This document shows, in pieces, positions 26,892-36,291 of a stretch of 64,000 nucleotides of DNA. This stretch comes from Aliidiomarina halalkaliphila. Its GTDB lineage: Bacteria > Pseudomonadota > Gammaproteobacteria > Enterobacterales > Alteromonadaceae. How positions within the stretch are numbered: position 1 is the stretch's first letter; each line of letters starts with the position of its first letter. Location: the NCBI RefSeq assembly GCF_007096385.1, contig NZ_VJWL01000001.1:62001-126000 (forward strand). The letters run 5' to 3'. The notes under the pieces are model-generated. The model made no database searches. It saw nothing but the letters and a program-made list of their open reading frames with translations, and was not told where the DNA came from. The position numbers and the translations under genes were made by a program.

Positions 26892-29017
26892 TGACGAATA
26901 GCGCAAATAATGCATTTACGTTAGACATTCGCGATGATGGGATTGGCGTCGTTACTATCGATGTGCCTGGCGAATCCATGAATACTTTGAAATCGACCTT
27001 CGCTGATGAAGTGGCGGATCTTATGGAGCGTGTCGAAGGGGATAGCAAGCTGAAAGGACTGGTTTTTATCAGTGGTAAACCCAGCTCCTTTGTTGCTGGC
27101 GCGGATATTCGCATGATTAGCGAATGTGAAACTGCCGCAGATGCGGAGAGTTTAGCGCGCCAAGGTCAGGCCTTGTTTGACCGCCTTGAGAGTTTAAAAA
27201 TTCCGGTTGTCGCTGCGATTCATGGACCAGCTTTGGGCGGAGGATTAGAACTCGCCCTTGCGTGCCACGTGCGGGTCGTGAGTGATTCGCCAAAAACAGT
27301 GTTGGGCTTGCCGGAAGTGCAGTTAGGTTTATTGCCAGGTTCAGGTGGCACCCAACGTTTGCCCCGTTTGGTGGGTGTGCAGCAGGCACTGACCATGATG
27401 CTCACAGGCAAGCAACTGCGGCCGAAACAGGCGTTGAAGCTGGGTTTAGCCGATGAAATTGTGCCGCAAAGTATCTTATTGGAAGCCGCGGTAAAACAGG
27501 CATTGAAAGGCAAGCCGAAAAAGCGCAAACCAAAGCTCAACCTGATAGGTAAAGTGTTGGAAGGGCCATTAAGCGGCGTACTATTTAGCAAAGCGAGAGA
27601 GCAAGCGCAGAAAAAAGCCCACGGCAACTACCCTGCTATCGATAAAATTATCGATACTGTAAAACATGGGATGAGCAAGGGCATGCAGGCGGGATTAGAG
27701 TATGAAGCGCGCTGCTTTGGCGAGCTTGCGATGACCGAAGAATCGTATCAATTGCGCAATATTTTCTTTGCCACCACAGAGATTAAGAAAGAAACAGGTG
27801 CAGATGGTGTTAAACCTGAGAAAGTGAAGAAAGCCGGGGTTCTGGGTGGTGGATTAATGGGAGGTGGGATCGCGCACGTAACTATTAGTAAAGCCAAAGT
27901 GCCCGTGCGCCTTAAGGATATCAACCATGATGGCATCAAAAATGCGCTGGCGTATCACGCCAAGCTACTCGAGCCTAAGCTGAAGCGCAAAATTATGCGT
28001 AAGGCAGAAGTGCAGCGGGATATGTTAATGCTCTCTGGAAGTCTTGATTATAGTGGCTTTAATGATACGGATATTGTGGTTGAAGCTGTGTTTGAAGATC
28101 TCAATCTAAAACAGCAAATGGTATCGGATATTGAAACCCATGCGGGTTCTCACACGATTTTTGCGACCAATACGAGCTCTTTGCCCATCACTAAAATCGC
28201 GGCAAAAGCCCAACGACCTGAGCAAGTGATCGGACTGCATTACTTTTCACCGGTTGAAAAAATGCCGCTGGCGGAAATTATTACGCATCCAGGAACCTCA
28301 AAAGAAACCATTGCGACCACAGTTGAGTTTGCTAAGAAGCAAGGCAAAACACCAATTGTGGTAAAAGATGGAGCCGGGTTCTATGTGAATCGTATTTTGG
28401 CGCCCTATATGAACGAAGCCGCGCGCATGCTGCTTGCCGGGGAGCCGATTGAAGCCTTAGATAAGAACCTAGTGAAATTTGGATTTCCTGTGGGTCCTAT
28501 CACCTTACTCGATGAGGTTGGCATCGATGTAGCGGCGAAGGTTGCGCCTATCTTAGCGGAAGAATTAGGCGAGCGTTTCCGCGCACCAGATGCTTTTAGT
28601 AAACTCCTCGACGACGGCCGCAAGGGGCGAAAGACTAAGAAGGGCTTCTATCGCTATGATAAAAAGACCAAGGGTAAGCAAGTGGATACCAGTGTGTATG
28701 GCTTGTTTGGAATTACCCCTGAAAGCAAGCTAAGTAGCGCAGACATGGCAGAGCGCTGCGTGCTCCCGATGTTGAATGAAGCAGCCTGGTGTTTGCAAGA
28801 CGGTATTATTCGTTCTGCTCGGGATGGAGATATTGGCGCTATCTTTGGTATTGGCTTCCCGCCATTCCGCGGTGGTCCGTTCCGCTATATGGACAGCTTA
28901 GGCGTCGCCCACATCGTTGAGCGCTTGCAGCATTACGCTAAAACCGAAGGTGATCGCTTTAAGCCGTGTCAATTACTGGTAGATATGGCCGCAGAGAAGC
29001 AGCGTTTCTACGATTAA
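26891..29017 (+). CDS. fadJ: FadJ, multifunctional fatty-acid oxidation alpha subunit
   Basis: A 708-residue fusion: N-terminal enoyl-CoA hydratase/isomerase (about 1-190, with SSFVAGADI and [11 protein letters not shown]), then 3-hydroxyacyl-CoA dehydrogenase with Rossmann motif [13 protein letters not shown] (near 320), the catalytic HYFSPVEKM and two C-terminal domains. It works with FadI. The ATG overlaps the fadI stop. Length equals the usual 700-715. Confidence 0.97.
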   Translation: MTNSANNAFTLDIRDDGIGVVTIDVPGESMNTLKSTFADEVADLMERVEGDSKLKGLVFISGKPSSFVAGADIRMISECETAADAESLARQGQALFDRLESLKIPVVAAIHGPALGGGLELALACHVRVVSDSPKTVLGLPEVQLGLLPGSGGTQRLPRLVGVQQALTMMLTGKQLRPKQALKLGLADEIVPQSILLEAAVKQALKGKPKKRKPKLNLIGKVLEGPLSGVLFSKAREQAQKKAHGNYPAIDKIIDTVKHGMSKGMQAGLEYEARCFGELAMTEESYQLRNIFFATTEIKKETGADGVKPEKVKKAGVLGGGLMGGGIAHVTISKAKVPVRLKDINHDGIKNALAYHAKLLEPKLKRKIMRKAEVQRDMLMLSGSLDYSGFNDTDIVVEAVFEDLNLKQQMVSDIETHAGSHTIFATNTSSLPITKIAAKAQRPEQVIGLHYFSPVEKMPLAEIITHPGTSKETIATTVEFAKKQGKTPIVVKDGAGFYVNRILAPYMNEAARMLLAGEPIEALDKNLVKFGFPVGPITLLDEVGIDVAAKVAPILAEELGERFRAPDAFSKLLDDGRKGRKTKKGFYRYDKKTKGKQVDTSVYGLFGITPESKLSSADMAERCVLPMLNEAAWCLQDGIIRSARDGDIGAIFGIGFPPFRGGPFRYMDSLGVAHIVERLQHYAKTEGDRFKPCQLLVDMAAEKQRFYD

Positions 29018-29040
29018 CACGCGCGCTAAGTTGCTGAATA

Positions 29041-29085
29041 AAAGCGCTGGAAGGTCAACAAAATGTTGGCTCCAGTGCTTTTTTT
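29041..29085 (+). terminator. Intrinsic terminator after fadJ
   Basis: AAAGCGCTGGA pairs with TCCAGTGCTT (one G:U) around a 19-nt loop, followed by seven T. It starts 24 bp after the fadJ stop. Confidence 0.88.
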
Positions 29086-29123
29086 ATAACACCCATCAAC
29101 ATGAATACAGACCATGAAATAGT

Positions 29124-29129
29124 TATAAT
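29124..29129 (+). promoter_or_regulatory. -10 element before the small membrane protein gene
   Basis: A perfect TATAAT; the hexamer 17 bp upstream (ATGAAT) matches the -35 poorly. It suggests the small gene has its own promoter. Confidence 0.4.
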
Positions 29130-29174
29130 TCGCGCATCCATTTAGTGATTATGAGAGACCCTCTGGAGAGCGTT

Positions 29175-29372
29175 GTGCTGGTATTTTTCCTTTTGAGTCT
29201 GTTGTTCTCTGTATTTTTCTATGTTCAAGCGTGGAAGTCTGGCATGGGTCCGCGACGTTGGGCCGCGTTTGGATTGGTGTTTGGTCCCTTATTGTTACCG
29301 ATGTTCCGCACACATCAGCGGATGGTCTTGATCAAGGCAGTTGGTTTAGGCGGGATGTGCTTTCGCGCATGA
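29175..29372 (+). CDS. Small membrane protein, unknown function
   Basis: About 65 residues: a strongly hydrophobic helix (VFFLLSLLFSVFFYVQAW), a positively charged turn (KSGMGPRRW), a second helix (AAFGLVFGPLLLPMF) and a cationic end. I do not recognise it. GGAGAG 4 bp before the GTG at 29175 supports that start; an in-frame ATG at 29151 would add 8 residues but lacks a ribosome site. It sits behind the fadJ terminator with its own TATAAT and runs convergently into the M16 peptidase gene, 10 bp away. Hydrophobic pattern and signals favour a real gene; the role is open. Confidence 0.6.
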   Translation: MLVFFLLSLLFSVFFYVQAWKSGMGPRRWAAFGLVFGPLLLPMFRTHQRMVLIKAVGLGGMCFRA

Positions 29373-29382
29373 GCATTGCAGG

Positions 29383-32133
29383 CTATGGCGTATTGCGCGT
29401 AGAACGCATCACCATGGCATGTGGCGCGTCTACTAAACGCAAGCGGGCAAAGTTGACGAATTCATTTTTTTCCAGTGCATGCACCTGTTGCGAAATGCGG
29501 TCGGCAAGCCCAAACTCACCTTGATTATTAATTATTGAACTCCACATACGCTGTGCTCTGGCGCGCAAGCCCACTGATTTTTCACCCAGATGCGTGAGGA
29601 TGGCATGTTTCGCTTTTCCCCATGCCAGATCATCTAGTGCCTCTAAATCACTCACGAATTCCTGCGTAAAGTCTGTCATCGCTGCGCTCAGTTGCTCCGC
29701 ATCGTGACTCGGACTTTGAATGTAGCAAAGCAGCCCCGGTAACCCATGCATAGGGACGTAACTCGACCCGACCAAGTATCCCAGTTGCCGTTCGGTGCGC
29801 AATTCATTGAAGAAGCGTGGGGATAATAATTGGTTGAGCATCAGAAAGCCGGCTTTCTCTGCAAGATCGGTAGTTCTACCTTGATAAAACCAAGCACAGG
29901 CGTGGTCTGTGTGGGCACTATAAAACGCTGCTTCAACCACACCTTCCTCAAGGCGGCTAACATGACGAGATACTTTTGCTTTCGGTTTCGCGATAACGGG
30001 AAAGTTTTCGCTCACCCAATGGGCTAGGCTTTTCGCAGTCGTTGCTTCACTATCACCATAAATATACAGGATGGCTTGGGCATCGCGCAGCATGCCAGGT
30101 AATAGGTTGAGGTAGTGCTCATAATCGAGGTCGGCAACGCTATCGGCTAATTGCTGTGCAGTATAAGCACCATACTGGAGCTTATGATGGAGCATTGAAA
30201 ATAAGTAATTAATAGGCTTGTGTTGATGCATGGACTCCCAGTTACGTCGCATGTGATCTCGGGCCGTATAGAATTGCTCGGGGCTTGGTCGAAGCGTTGC
30301 TAAGGTAGTCATTAAATCTTTAAATAAGTCGGGCTGGCGGTCTGAAAAACCCGCAATATGCAGCGTTAAGCCAGCACCCTGAGTGTATAAATTAAAGTGA
30401 ATGCCGGCGATTTCGGCATCATAAAATTTTTCATTCAACACATCCTGACCAAGCTCACACCACATTCGGCTAATCGCATGATTTCGTGCACTGGCATTGG
30501 ATAATGGCAACTGCAACGATAAGTACATGTGCGAATGGGGTACCGCAAGCTCTGTTTCTTGCAGATGCCAAAGGCGAACCCCTGGCGACTTTGTATATAG
30601 CGTTGGCAGAGGTGTAGTTGACGTATCCGCCTCTTCCTGTTTTGTCGCTGTCAGTGCAAGGGGATCCAATCGTTCAGGAATATAGGGGTTGCGATTGGGT
30701 ACAGTAAAGCAGACATCACTGATATTCCGCTGATACTGCGCGAGCTGATCTGGCCGGATAGGCGTTGTCGAATATTCGGCATGATAATACTGGGTACGTC
30801 GACTAACAGGAACACTTTGGTGGATTACTGTCACGCGGCAACGTTCCGGTGTCATTTTTTGGAGCAGCCCAAGTGCAAAATCCATATGCAATCCATCCAT
30901 ACGGAAATCACCGCTAATCACATGCTCAGGTTGGTAATGAAGCATATTAATTGAGAGCTGGGAGGCAAGGTCAACCGGGCGTATGCTCTCTGGGAAACGA
31001 TATGCGAGCCCCACCATTTTTTGCCGCTCCGCGTAAAGCGTTTCTTGTAAACCTTGTTGGCGCACTGTACGAATAAACTGAAAACAGGCCTGTAAGATAG
31101 CGTCGATCTTCATCATGCCAGCGTCGGTTAACTGTAGATTTAGCGTGAAATCTTTAAAGTTATAGCCACTCATGCCACCACCGGCGGAAAGCTCGGTAAT
31201 CCATAATTGCTGGCGTAACCAATGACACAAACTACCTGGGCCTTCATAGCCAAGCAAATGAGCAATAAAGGAGGTGGTTTTATGCAAGTAGTCTTGATTA
31301 ATTTCAGGTAACGGAAAGGTAATGATTAAGCGACTGGCTTGTTTGATCGGGCGCACGTAAATAAATTGCCCAAGCTGATCGGGCTGATACATGGGCACGT
31401 CTGGAAGTTCAGACCGAGTGGACTCCGATTGCCGTGAAGCAAAATCATGAAACGAACTTTCGGCTAGTGCCGCCAATGTATCTAAAGACTGTGGCCCCAC
31501 TAAGACCAGAGCACTGTATTGGGGTTGATAATGGGTTTGGTAATAGGATTGTAGTCGTTCTCGAATGCTTACCTCTGGCTGGTCGGCTAAGGTTTGCGCG
31601 TTACCTACAGAAAACTTGGCAAACGGATGGTCTTGATTGGCAGTCGTTTTATGTACTTCATACAAACGGCGAAGTTCGTCTTTCTTTTTTAGGCGATATT
31701 CTGCTTCAATGGATTGGCGTTCTTTTTCAACCCACGCGGGGTCGAAACGAGGCTCGTGGAGGAGCGAGTGGAATCGCTCTAACCCTTCTGCAAAAGCATC
31801 CGCATGTACGGAAAAGTAGAAGTTACTGTGTTCAGTACCCGTCCAAGCGTTGTAATGACCGCCATGCTGTTGCACAAATTGCCCGAATGCTTCTGGATCA
31901 GGCCAGCGCTCGGAGCCGAGAAATAGAATATGTTCAAGGAAATGAGCGACACCGGGAGCATCGTCGGGATCATGAAAATGTCCCGCATTGACTGCAAACG
32001 ACGCAGCGCTATGCTGCGCATCAGGCATGTGGACAAGCAACACAGGGAAGTTGTTCGGCAACCAAATCCAACGATACTGTTGTTCATCGTGGGGACTTGA
32101 ATCCGGTGTGAAAGTGCTGCGCGCTTGGCTCAT
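29383..32133 (-). CDS. M16 (insulinase/pitrilysin-like) zinc peptidase
   Basis: A 916-residue metallopeptidase of the inverzincin type. The N-terminal domain has the zinc motif H64-F-L-E67-H68 and the downstream acidic ligand region ERQSIEAEYRLKKKDE; three further M16-fold domains follow without zinc ligands, as in pitrilysin and insulin-degrading enzyme. The family cleaves small proteins and peptides. I see no clear signal peptide, which would place it in the cytosol unlike E. coli PtrA. Single-chain length is typical (about 930). Confidence 0.92.
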   Translation of the reverse strand: MSQARSTFTPDSSPHDEQQYRWIWLPNNFPVLLVHMPDAQHSAASFAVNAGHFHDPDDAPGVAHFLEHILFLGSERWPDPEAFGQFVQQHGGHYNAWTGTEHSNFYFSVHADAFAEGLERFHSLLHEPRFDPAWVEKERQSIEAEYRLKKKDELRRLYEVHKTTANQDHPFAKFSVGNAQTLADQPEVSIRERLQSYYQTHYQPQYSALVLVGPQSLDTLAALAESSFHDFASRQSESTRSELPDVPMYQPDQLGQFIYVRPIKQASRLIITFPLPEINQDYLHKTTSFIAHLLGYEGPGSLCHWLRQQLWITELSAGGGMSGYNFKDFTLNLQLTDAGMMKIDAILQACFQFIRTVRQQGLQETLYAERQKMVGLAYRFPESIRPVDLASQLSINMLHYQPEHVISGDFRMDGLHMDFALGLLQKMTPERCRVTVIHQSVPVSRRTQYYHAEYSTTPIRPDQLAQYQRNISDVCFTVPNRNPYIPERLDPLALTATKQEEADTSTTPLPTLYTKSPGVRLWHLQETELAVPHSHMYLSLQLPLSNASARNHAISRMWCELGQDVLNEKFYDAEIAGIHFNLYTQGAGLTLHIAGFSDRQPDLFKDLMTTLATLRPSPEQFYTARDHMRRNWESMHQHKPINYLFSMLHHKLQYGAYTAQQLADSVADLDYEHYLNLLPGMLRDAQAILYIYGDSEATTAKSLAHWVSENFPVIAKPKAKVSRHVSRLEEGVVEAAFYSAHTDHACAWFYQGRTTDLAEKAGFLMLNQLLSPRFFNELRTERQLGYLVGSSYVPMHGLPGLLCYIQSPSHDAEQLSAAMTDFTQEFVSDLEALDDLAWGKAKHAILTHLGEKSVGLRARAQRMWSSIINNQGEFGLADRISQQVHALEKNEFVNFARLRLVDAPHAMVMRSTRNTP

Positions 32134-32228
32134 GCTTAGTGCCTATTGCCTCATATATTCGCTGTCTGCGAAATAGCGTCGCAGCACGTTACCTGTGCCT
32201 GAGGGAAACCCCTCCTCCATAGGACCAT

Positions 32229-32576
32229 CTAGTCGTCCAATGGCGTGTAGAAATCCTCTGGCGTATCAAAGTCACCGCTCAAACGAGCGACTAAGTCATT
32301 CTCGAAATAAACAGTTAGCTGGCGTGATGTTACAGAACCGCGACCCGGCTTCAACCGAAACACGTAATGCCATTCGCCAGAGCGATATGCGTTCTCTGCA
32401 ACCGGTGAGCCGAGTACGAAGCGTACTTGCTCTTTGGTCATGCCGATACGCAACTGATCAATGTCTTGTTGCTCCATATAATTGCCTTGCGGAATATCAA
32501 TCTTATAAACCAAAGGATCGAAAACCGCGCAATTTGTTAGTGCGAATGCAAGTGCTAAAGCCGTAATAATTCTCAT
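32229..32576 (-). CDS. bamE: BamE, outer-membrane assembly lipoprotein (SmpA/OmlA)
   Basis: A 115-residue lipoprotein of the BAM complex that inserts beta-barrel proteins into the outer membrane. The signal peptide MRIITALALAFALTNC ends with a lipobox Cys at residue 16. The SmpA_OmlA domain is clear: YKIDIPQGNYMEQQDIDQL, GMTKEQVRFVLGSP, WHYVFRLKPG. The ATG at 32576 starts directly at the signal peptide; an upstream frame to 32636 is rejected. Located next to recN as in E. coli. Confidence 0.95.
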   Translation of the reverse strand: MRIITALALAFALTNCAVFDPLVYKIDIPQGNYMEQQDIDQLRIGMTKEQVRFVLGSPVAENAYRSGEWHYVFRLKPGRGSVTSRQLTVYFENDLVARLSGDFDTPEDFYTPLDD

Positions 32577-32618
32577 AGATAAACCGAGTATCTCAAATTC
32601 AGAGTTAAATCTTAGCGT

Positions 32619-32655
32619 AAAAGGGCCCCCGGACACCAGACGTCCGAGGCTTTTA
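32619..32655 (-). terminator. Intrinsic terminator after recN
   Basis: Reading the minus strand, AAAAGCCTCGGAC pairs with GTCCGGGGGCCCTTTT (9 pairs, one bulge), followed by T residues. It separates recN from bamE. Confidence 0.7.
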
Positions 32656-32685
32656 TTGGTCTTTTATGTGTAAGAAAAGTTCCGC

Positions 32686-34368
32686 TTAACCGGCAAGAAG
32701 TTCCCGAGCGTTAGCCATGGCGTGCTCTGTAATGGTATCGCCACCTAGAAGACGCGCCAATTCTTGTACCCGATGGGTGTCACTTAACGACTCCATAGTG
32801 GTCAGTGTTTTCCCATCGTGCTTGAGTTTCTTCACAAATAATTGCTGATGTGCCCGTGCGGCGACCTGAGGAAGGTGGGTAACACACAGGACTTGGTTCT
32901 GTTCACCTAGGGAGCGCAGTAGCTTGCCTACCGTAGCCGCAGTAGGGCCACTCACGCCGACATCAACCTCATCAAAAATCAATGTTGGGAGATTGCCATT
33001 TCCAGCGGTGAGCACCTGAATGGCCAAGCTGATTCGTGACAGTTCGCCACCGGAGGCGACTTTTTGAATAGGTTGCAATGGCTGCCCGGCATTGGCGCTG
33101 ACTAGGAATTGGATAAAATCTTGGCCTTGAGCGCTGTGGTGTTCATCGATGTCAGACTCAATTCGCACTACAAACTCGCCATCTGGAATATTCAGCTCAT
33201 GAAGGCTGCGAGTAACTTGCACTTCAAGTTTTTCGGCTGCGCTACGACGACTTTGGGTTAATGCTTGAGCTGCTTTTTCATAGGCCTGCCAGGCGCTATT
33301 GATATCCGGTGTAAGATTGGCAAGCCGAGATTCTGAGGCAGTAATTTCAGACAGCTCTTGCTTCAATTGTTGATGAATCTGTGCCAATTCACTTGGCGCC
33401 GATTGATGTTTTTTCGCGAGTTGCAATGTTTGCGATAGGCGTTTTTCACACTGATCGAGGGCTTCGGGATCCAATTCGACCCCGTCGTGATAGTGGCGCA
33501 GCTCATGCACCGCTTCTTCGACTTGCACAGACGCCGATTCTAATAATTCTAAGACGGGAGCCAATCGCTCATCGAGACTCAAACTATGCTCTAATCGTTG
33601 CTTCACCGCTTGAATTAAATGGTAGGCATTATTGTGTTCACCATCGTAGAGGGTGCCCAAGCTAAATTGAGCGTCGTCGACCAAGGTCGACGCATTGGCG
33701 AGTCGCTTATGATCGCTTTCCAATTGCTCGTACTCTTCCGCCGTGGGTGCAAAATCATCGAGCTCGCCAACTTGGTATTCAAGCAATTGGCGGCGCGCAT
33801 TTTCTTGCTCTACCCGTTGTTGCAAATCACGTTGCTCACGAATCAGATGCCGCCAGCGTTGAAATGCGGTTCGAGTGGCATCAAGGAGTGGGGCGTGGTC
33901 AGCGAACTGATCGAGTAACTGGATTTGATAATCGGTTTTCATCAACAAATGATGTTCGTGCTGCCCATGCAAACTAATGAGCATGCGGCCCAATTCCTTC
34001 AGTGTACCCACAGGAACAACGGCACCATTCACAAAGGCCTTGGAACGACCCTCCGCGGAAATTGTGCGCCGAATAATGCAATTATCTTCGTTGTCTTGGG
34101 CGTCGTCGAGGAGGAGGTCGTGTTCATCGAGCCATTGCAACACATGGGGCAATTGATGCACACAGAAGCTCGCGGTGATCTCTGCTTTGCTTGCACCAGG
34201 CCTAACCATATGGCTTTCTGATCGGGCACCCAAGCATAAACTGAGTGCATCCAATGCAATAGACTTCCCGGCACCGGTTTCACCGGTAATAGCCGTCATG
34301 CCTTTTTGAAAATCAATATCAAGATGATCGACGATAGCAAACTGACGAATGTTAAGTTGAGTCAGCAT
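32686..34368 (-). CDS. recN: RecN, DNA repair ATPase
   Basis: A 560-residue SMC-like protein for double-strand break repair. N-terminal Walker A GETGAGKS, a long coiled-coil centre, and a C-terminal ABC signature ASGGELSRISLAIQVL with Walker B PTLIFDEVDVGVSG. Length matches the family (about 553). The ATG at 34368 is preceded by GGAGGC. A perfect SOS box lies 33-52 bp upstream, so it is damage-inducible like its E. coli homologue. Confidence 0.98.
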   Translation of the reverse strand: MLTQLNIRQFAIVDHLDIDFQKGMTAITGETGAGKSIALDALSLCLGARSESHMVRPGASKAEITASFCVHQLPHVLQWLDEHDLLLDDAQDNEDNCIIRRTISAEGRSKAFVNGAVVPVGTLKELGRMLISLHGQHEHHLLMKTDYQIQLLDQFADHAPLLDATRTAFQRWRHLIREQRDLQQRVEQENARRQLLEYQVGELDDFAPTAEEYEQLESDHKRLANASTLVDDAQFSLGTLYDGEHNNAYHLIQAVKQRLEHSLSLDERLAPVLELLESASVQVEEAVHELRHYHDGVELDPEALDQCEKRLSQTLQLAKKHQSAPSELAQIHQQLKQELSEITASESRLANLTPDINSAWQAYEKAAQALTQSRRSAAEKLEVQVTRSLHELNIPDGEFVVRIESDIDEHHSAQGQDFIQFLVSANAGQPLQPIQKVASGGELSRISLAIQVLTAGNGNLPTLIFDEVDVGVSGPTAATVGKLLRSLGEQNQVLCVTHLPQVAARAHQQLFVKKLKHDGKTLTTMESLSDTHRVQELARLLGGDTITEHAMANARELLAG

Positions 34369-34400
34369 AGTGCCTCCAGCCTTCCATAAACGAATTGCGA

Positions 34401-34420
34401 TACTGTTTATCTATACAGTA
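34401..34420 (-). promoter_or_regulatory. LexA (SOS) box of recN
   Basis: TACTGTTTATCTATACAGTA fits CTGT-N8-ACAG perfectly with outer T/A pairs. It lies 33 bp before the recN ATG. A further degenerate half-site (CAGTGTTTATCCAGT region, 34427-34441) does not fit the spacing. Confidence 0.92.
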
Positions 34421-34467
34421 AATATACAGTGTTTATCCAGTAGCGCAATATGTTGTATGAAAAAAAG

Positions 34468-35388
34468 TCAGAAGAGGCGACTTCCCCAATTTAATTTGTT
34501 GCGCAGTACGTGATAGTAATTGTACGTGAGCGGATGAATTAGCCGTAAGCGTTGCGCTTGTCGGCGAATATTAATTTCACTGCCTGGGGTGACCGATAAC
34601 TTAATGTGACCATCACAACTGATGTGGAGGGGTTCGTCGTCGGGACCCACTTTAATACTGATTTCACTGTCGCCAGGTACCACAATAGGGCGACTACTCA
34701 GGGAATGCGGAAACATCGGAACTAAGGTAATGGCATCGAGCTCTGGGGTAAGAATGGGTCCTCCAGCGGAAAGTGAATACGCAGTTGAACCTGTTGGTGT
34801 AGCGATAATCAAGCCGTCAGAACGCTGACTAAATACAAACTGCTGATCGACGCTTACTTCAAACTCCAGCATATGAGCCACTTGGTCGGAGTGCAATACA
34901 ACCTCATTCATGGCATTGCCGTGGGATTGGTTACCTTGCTCGTCGGTTACGATGGCATCTAACAAGAAGCGATATTCTGTGCGGTAGTGACCGTGCAATA
35001 CTTCGATAATTTGCTGAACTGCATTGTCTGGGGCTACGTCGGTTAAAAAGCCTAAATTACCTCGGTTCACGCCAATGACTGCAATATCATGCTGACTCAA
35101 GGTACGGGCAGCGCCAAGCATACGACCGTCGCCGCCAATCACAATGGCAACATCTGCACGTTGTCCTAGCGACGCTAAGCTACAACGCTCAACGTTGATG
35201 GGCGAGGCACAGTCTGGGGAGGCGCTCTCAAGTAGCAGCGAAAACCCATGATCATGCAATGCCACTATGAGCGCTTGCAGGGTTTCCGTGGCAGAGTCCG
35301 ATTCATTGCGACACAGTAGACCCACCACGGAAAATGCTTTCGTGGACAGATCTTTTTGTTCTGGTTGCGAATGAGGCTGAGTAGCCAT
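34468..35388 (-). CDS. nadK: NAD kinase
   Basis: A 306-residue enzyme phosphorylating NAD to NADP with ATP. GGDGRMLGAAR carries the catalytic Asp of the GGDG motif; NRGNLGFLTD, NEVVLH and the glycine-rich DGLIIATPTGSTAYSLSAGGPI are all present. The ATG at 35388 has GGAG 6 bp upstream; the TTG at 35400 is not needed. The nadK-recN order, divergent from grpE, is conserved in gammaproteobacteria. Confidence 0.98.
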   Translation of the reverse strand: MATQPHSQPEQKDLSTKAFSVVGLLCRNESDSATETLQALIVALHDHGFSLLLESASPDCASPINVERCSLASLGQRADVAIVIGGDGRMLGAARTLSQHDIAVIGVNRGNLGFLTDVAPDNAVQQIIEVLHGHYRTEYRFLLDAIVTDEQGNQSHGNAMNEVVLHSDQVAHMLEFEVSVDQQFVFSQRSDGLIIATPTGSTAYSLSAGGPILTPELDAITLVPMFPHSLSSRPIVVPGDSEISIKVGPDDEPLHISCDGHIKLSVTPGSEINIRRQAQRLRLIHPLTYNYYHVLRNKLNWGSRLF

Positions 35389-35470
35389 GGGCGGCTCCAA
35401 TTAATATCAGTGTGTTAAAGCTACGGAGTTTCGCGAAATAGATCAATAAGCCAAAAGCTGAAAATTTTTT

Positions 35471-35498
35471 CTTGAATTCAGTTGGAATGCCCCCATAT
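35471..35498 (+). promoter_or_regulatory. Sigma-32 promoter of grpE
   Basis: CTTGAA (35471-35476), a 14-bp gap and CCCCATAT (35491-35498): full matches to the heat-shock -35 core and -10 elements. Confidence 0.93.
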
Positions 35499-35564
35499 CC
35501 CTTCGCAACGGTTAATCATTGCGTCCGGTATAAATGAAATCGGACTGAAACGATGGAGCATGGC

Positions 35565-36197
35565 ATGAGTAAGCAACGCCAAACAGATGAATCTCAGGTG
35601 CAAAGCGAACAGGAAAACCAAGCGGCAACTGATGAGCAAGTAGAACAACAGACGCAAGAGACGGAACAGGTTGCCGAGGGTGCTGAAGCTGCAGCGGATG
35701 AGGCTCAGGGCGATGAACGGGTCGCTGAACTTGAGCGAAAGCTCTCGGTATTGGCCCACGACCTCGCCCAAGAGAAAGACAAAGCATTGCGGGTTGCTGC
35801 TGACGCCGAGAATGCAAAGCGTCGTGCAGCTCTGGAAGTAGAGAAAGCGCGCAACTTTGCACTCGAGAAATTTGCTGGCGAACTATTGTCGGTGATCGAT
35901 AACCTCGAGCGGGCATTGCAAACCATCGACAAGGAAGATGAAGCCCAAGCAAAAATTGCTGAGGGCATCGAAATGACCCACAAAGGCTTTATTAGCACCA
36001 TCGAGAAATTTGGTATGGAAGTGCTCGACCCACAAGGGCAGCCGTTTAATCCGCAACTCCATGAAGCCATGGGTATGCAGGAACACGCTGAACTCCCACC
36101 AAACACGGTGCTGTACGTGATGCAGAAAGGTTACTTGTTAAATGGACGGCTGTTGCGTCCTGCCATGGTGATGGTCACCAAAGCAGCGAGTGCATAA
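35565..36197 (+). CDS. grpE: GrpE, nucleotide exchange factor of DnaK
   Basis: A 210-residue cochaperone that drives ADP release from DnaK. An acidic, Gln-rich N terminus (about 1-50) precedes a long coiled helix and the C-terminal beta domain (NPQLHEAMGMQEHAELPPNTV ... GYLLNGRLLRPAMVMV). The ATG at 35565 is chosen because GGAG lies 6 bp upstream; the ATG at 35553 has none. It precedes dnaK by 94 bp, each with its own heat-shock promoter. Confidence 0.97.
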   Translation: MSKQRQTDESQVQSEQENQAATDEQVEQQTQETEQVAEGAEAAADEAQGDERVAELERKLSVLAHDLAQEKDKALRVAADAENAKRRAALEVEKARNFALEKFAGELLSVIDNLERALQTIDKEDEAQAKIAEGIEMTHKGFISTIEKFGMEVLDPQGQPFNPQLHEAMGMQEHAELPPNTVLYVMQKGYLLNGRLLRPAMVMVTKAASA

Positions 36198-36220
36198 GCG
36201 AAAAAGACCACAAAGTTTCT

Positions 36221-36249
36221 ATTGAAATCATCTTGGGGTGTCCCCATAT
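36221..36249 (+). promoter_or_regulatory. Sigma-32 promoter of dnaK
   Basis: ATTGAAA (36221-36227), a 14-bp gap and CCCCATAT (36242-36249). The GGGG in the spacer can pair with the CCCC of the -10 in RNA only if transcribed from grpE. Confidence 0.9.
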
Positions 36250-36291
36250 CCATGACATCCCGGCAACAAATTGAAAGGTTTGGAGAACGAC

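Noticed and set aside
34423-34442. A second LexA box next to the recN site
   Set aside because: The sequence has CTGT-like halves in the wrong register (CTGG...TGTA) and fails CTGT-N8-ACAG.
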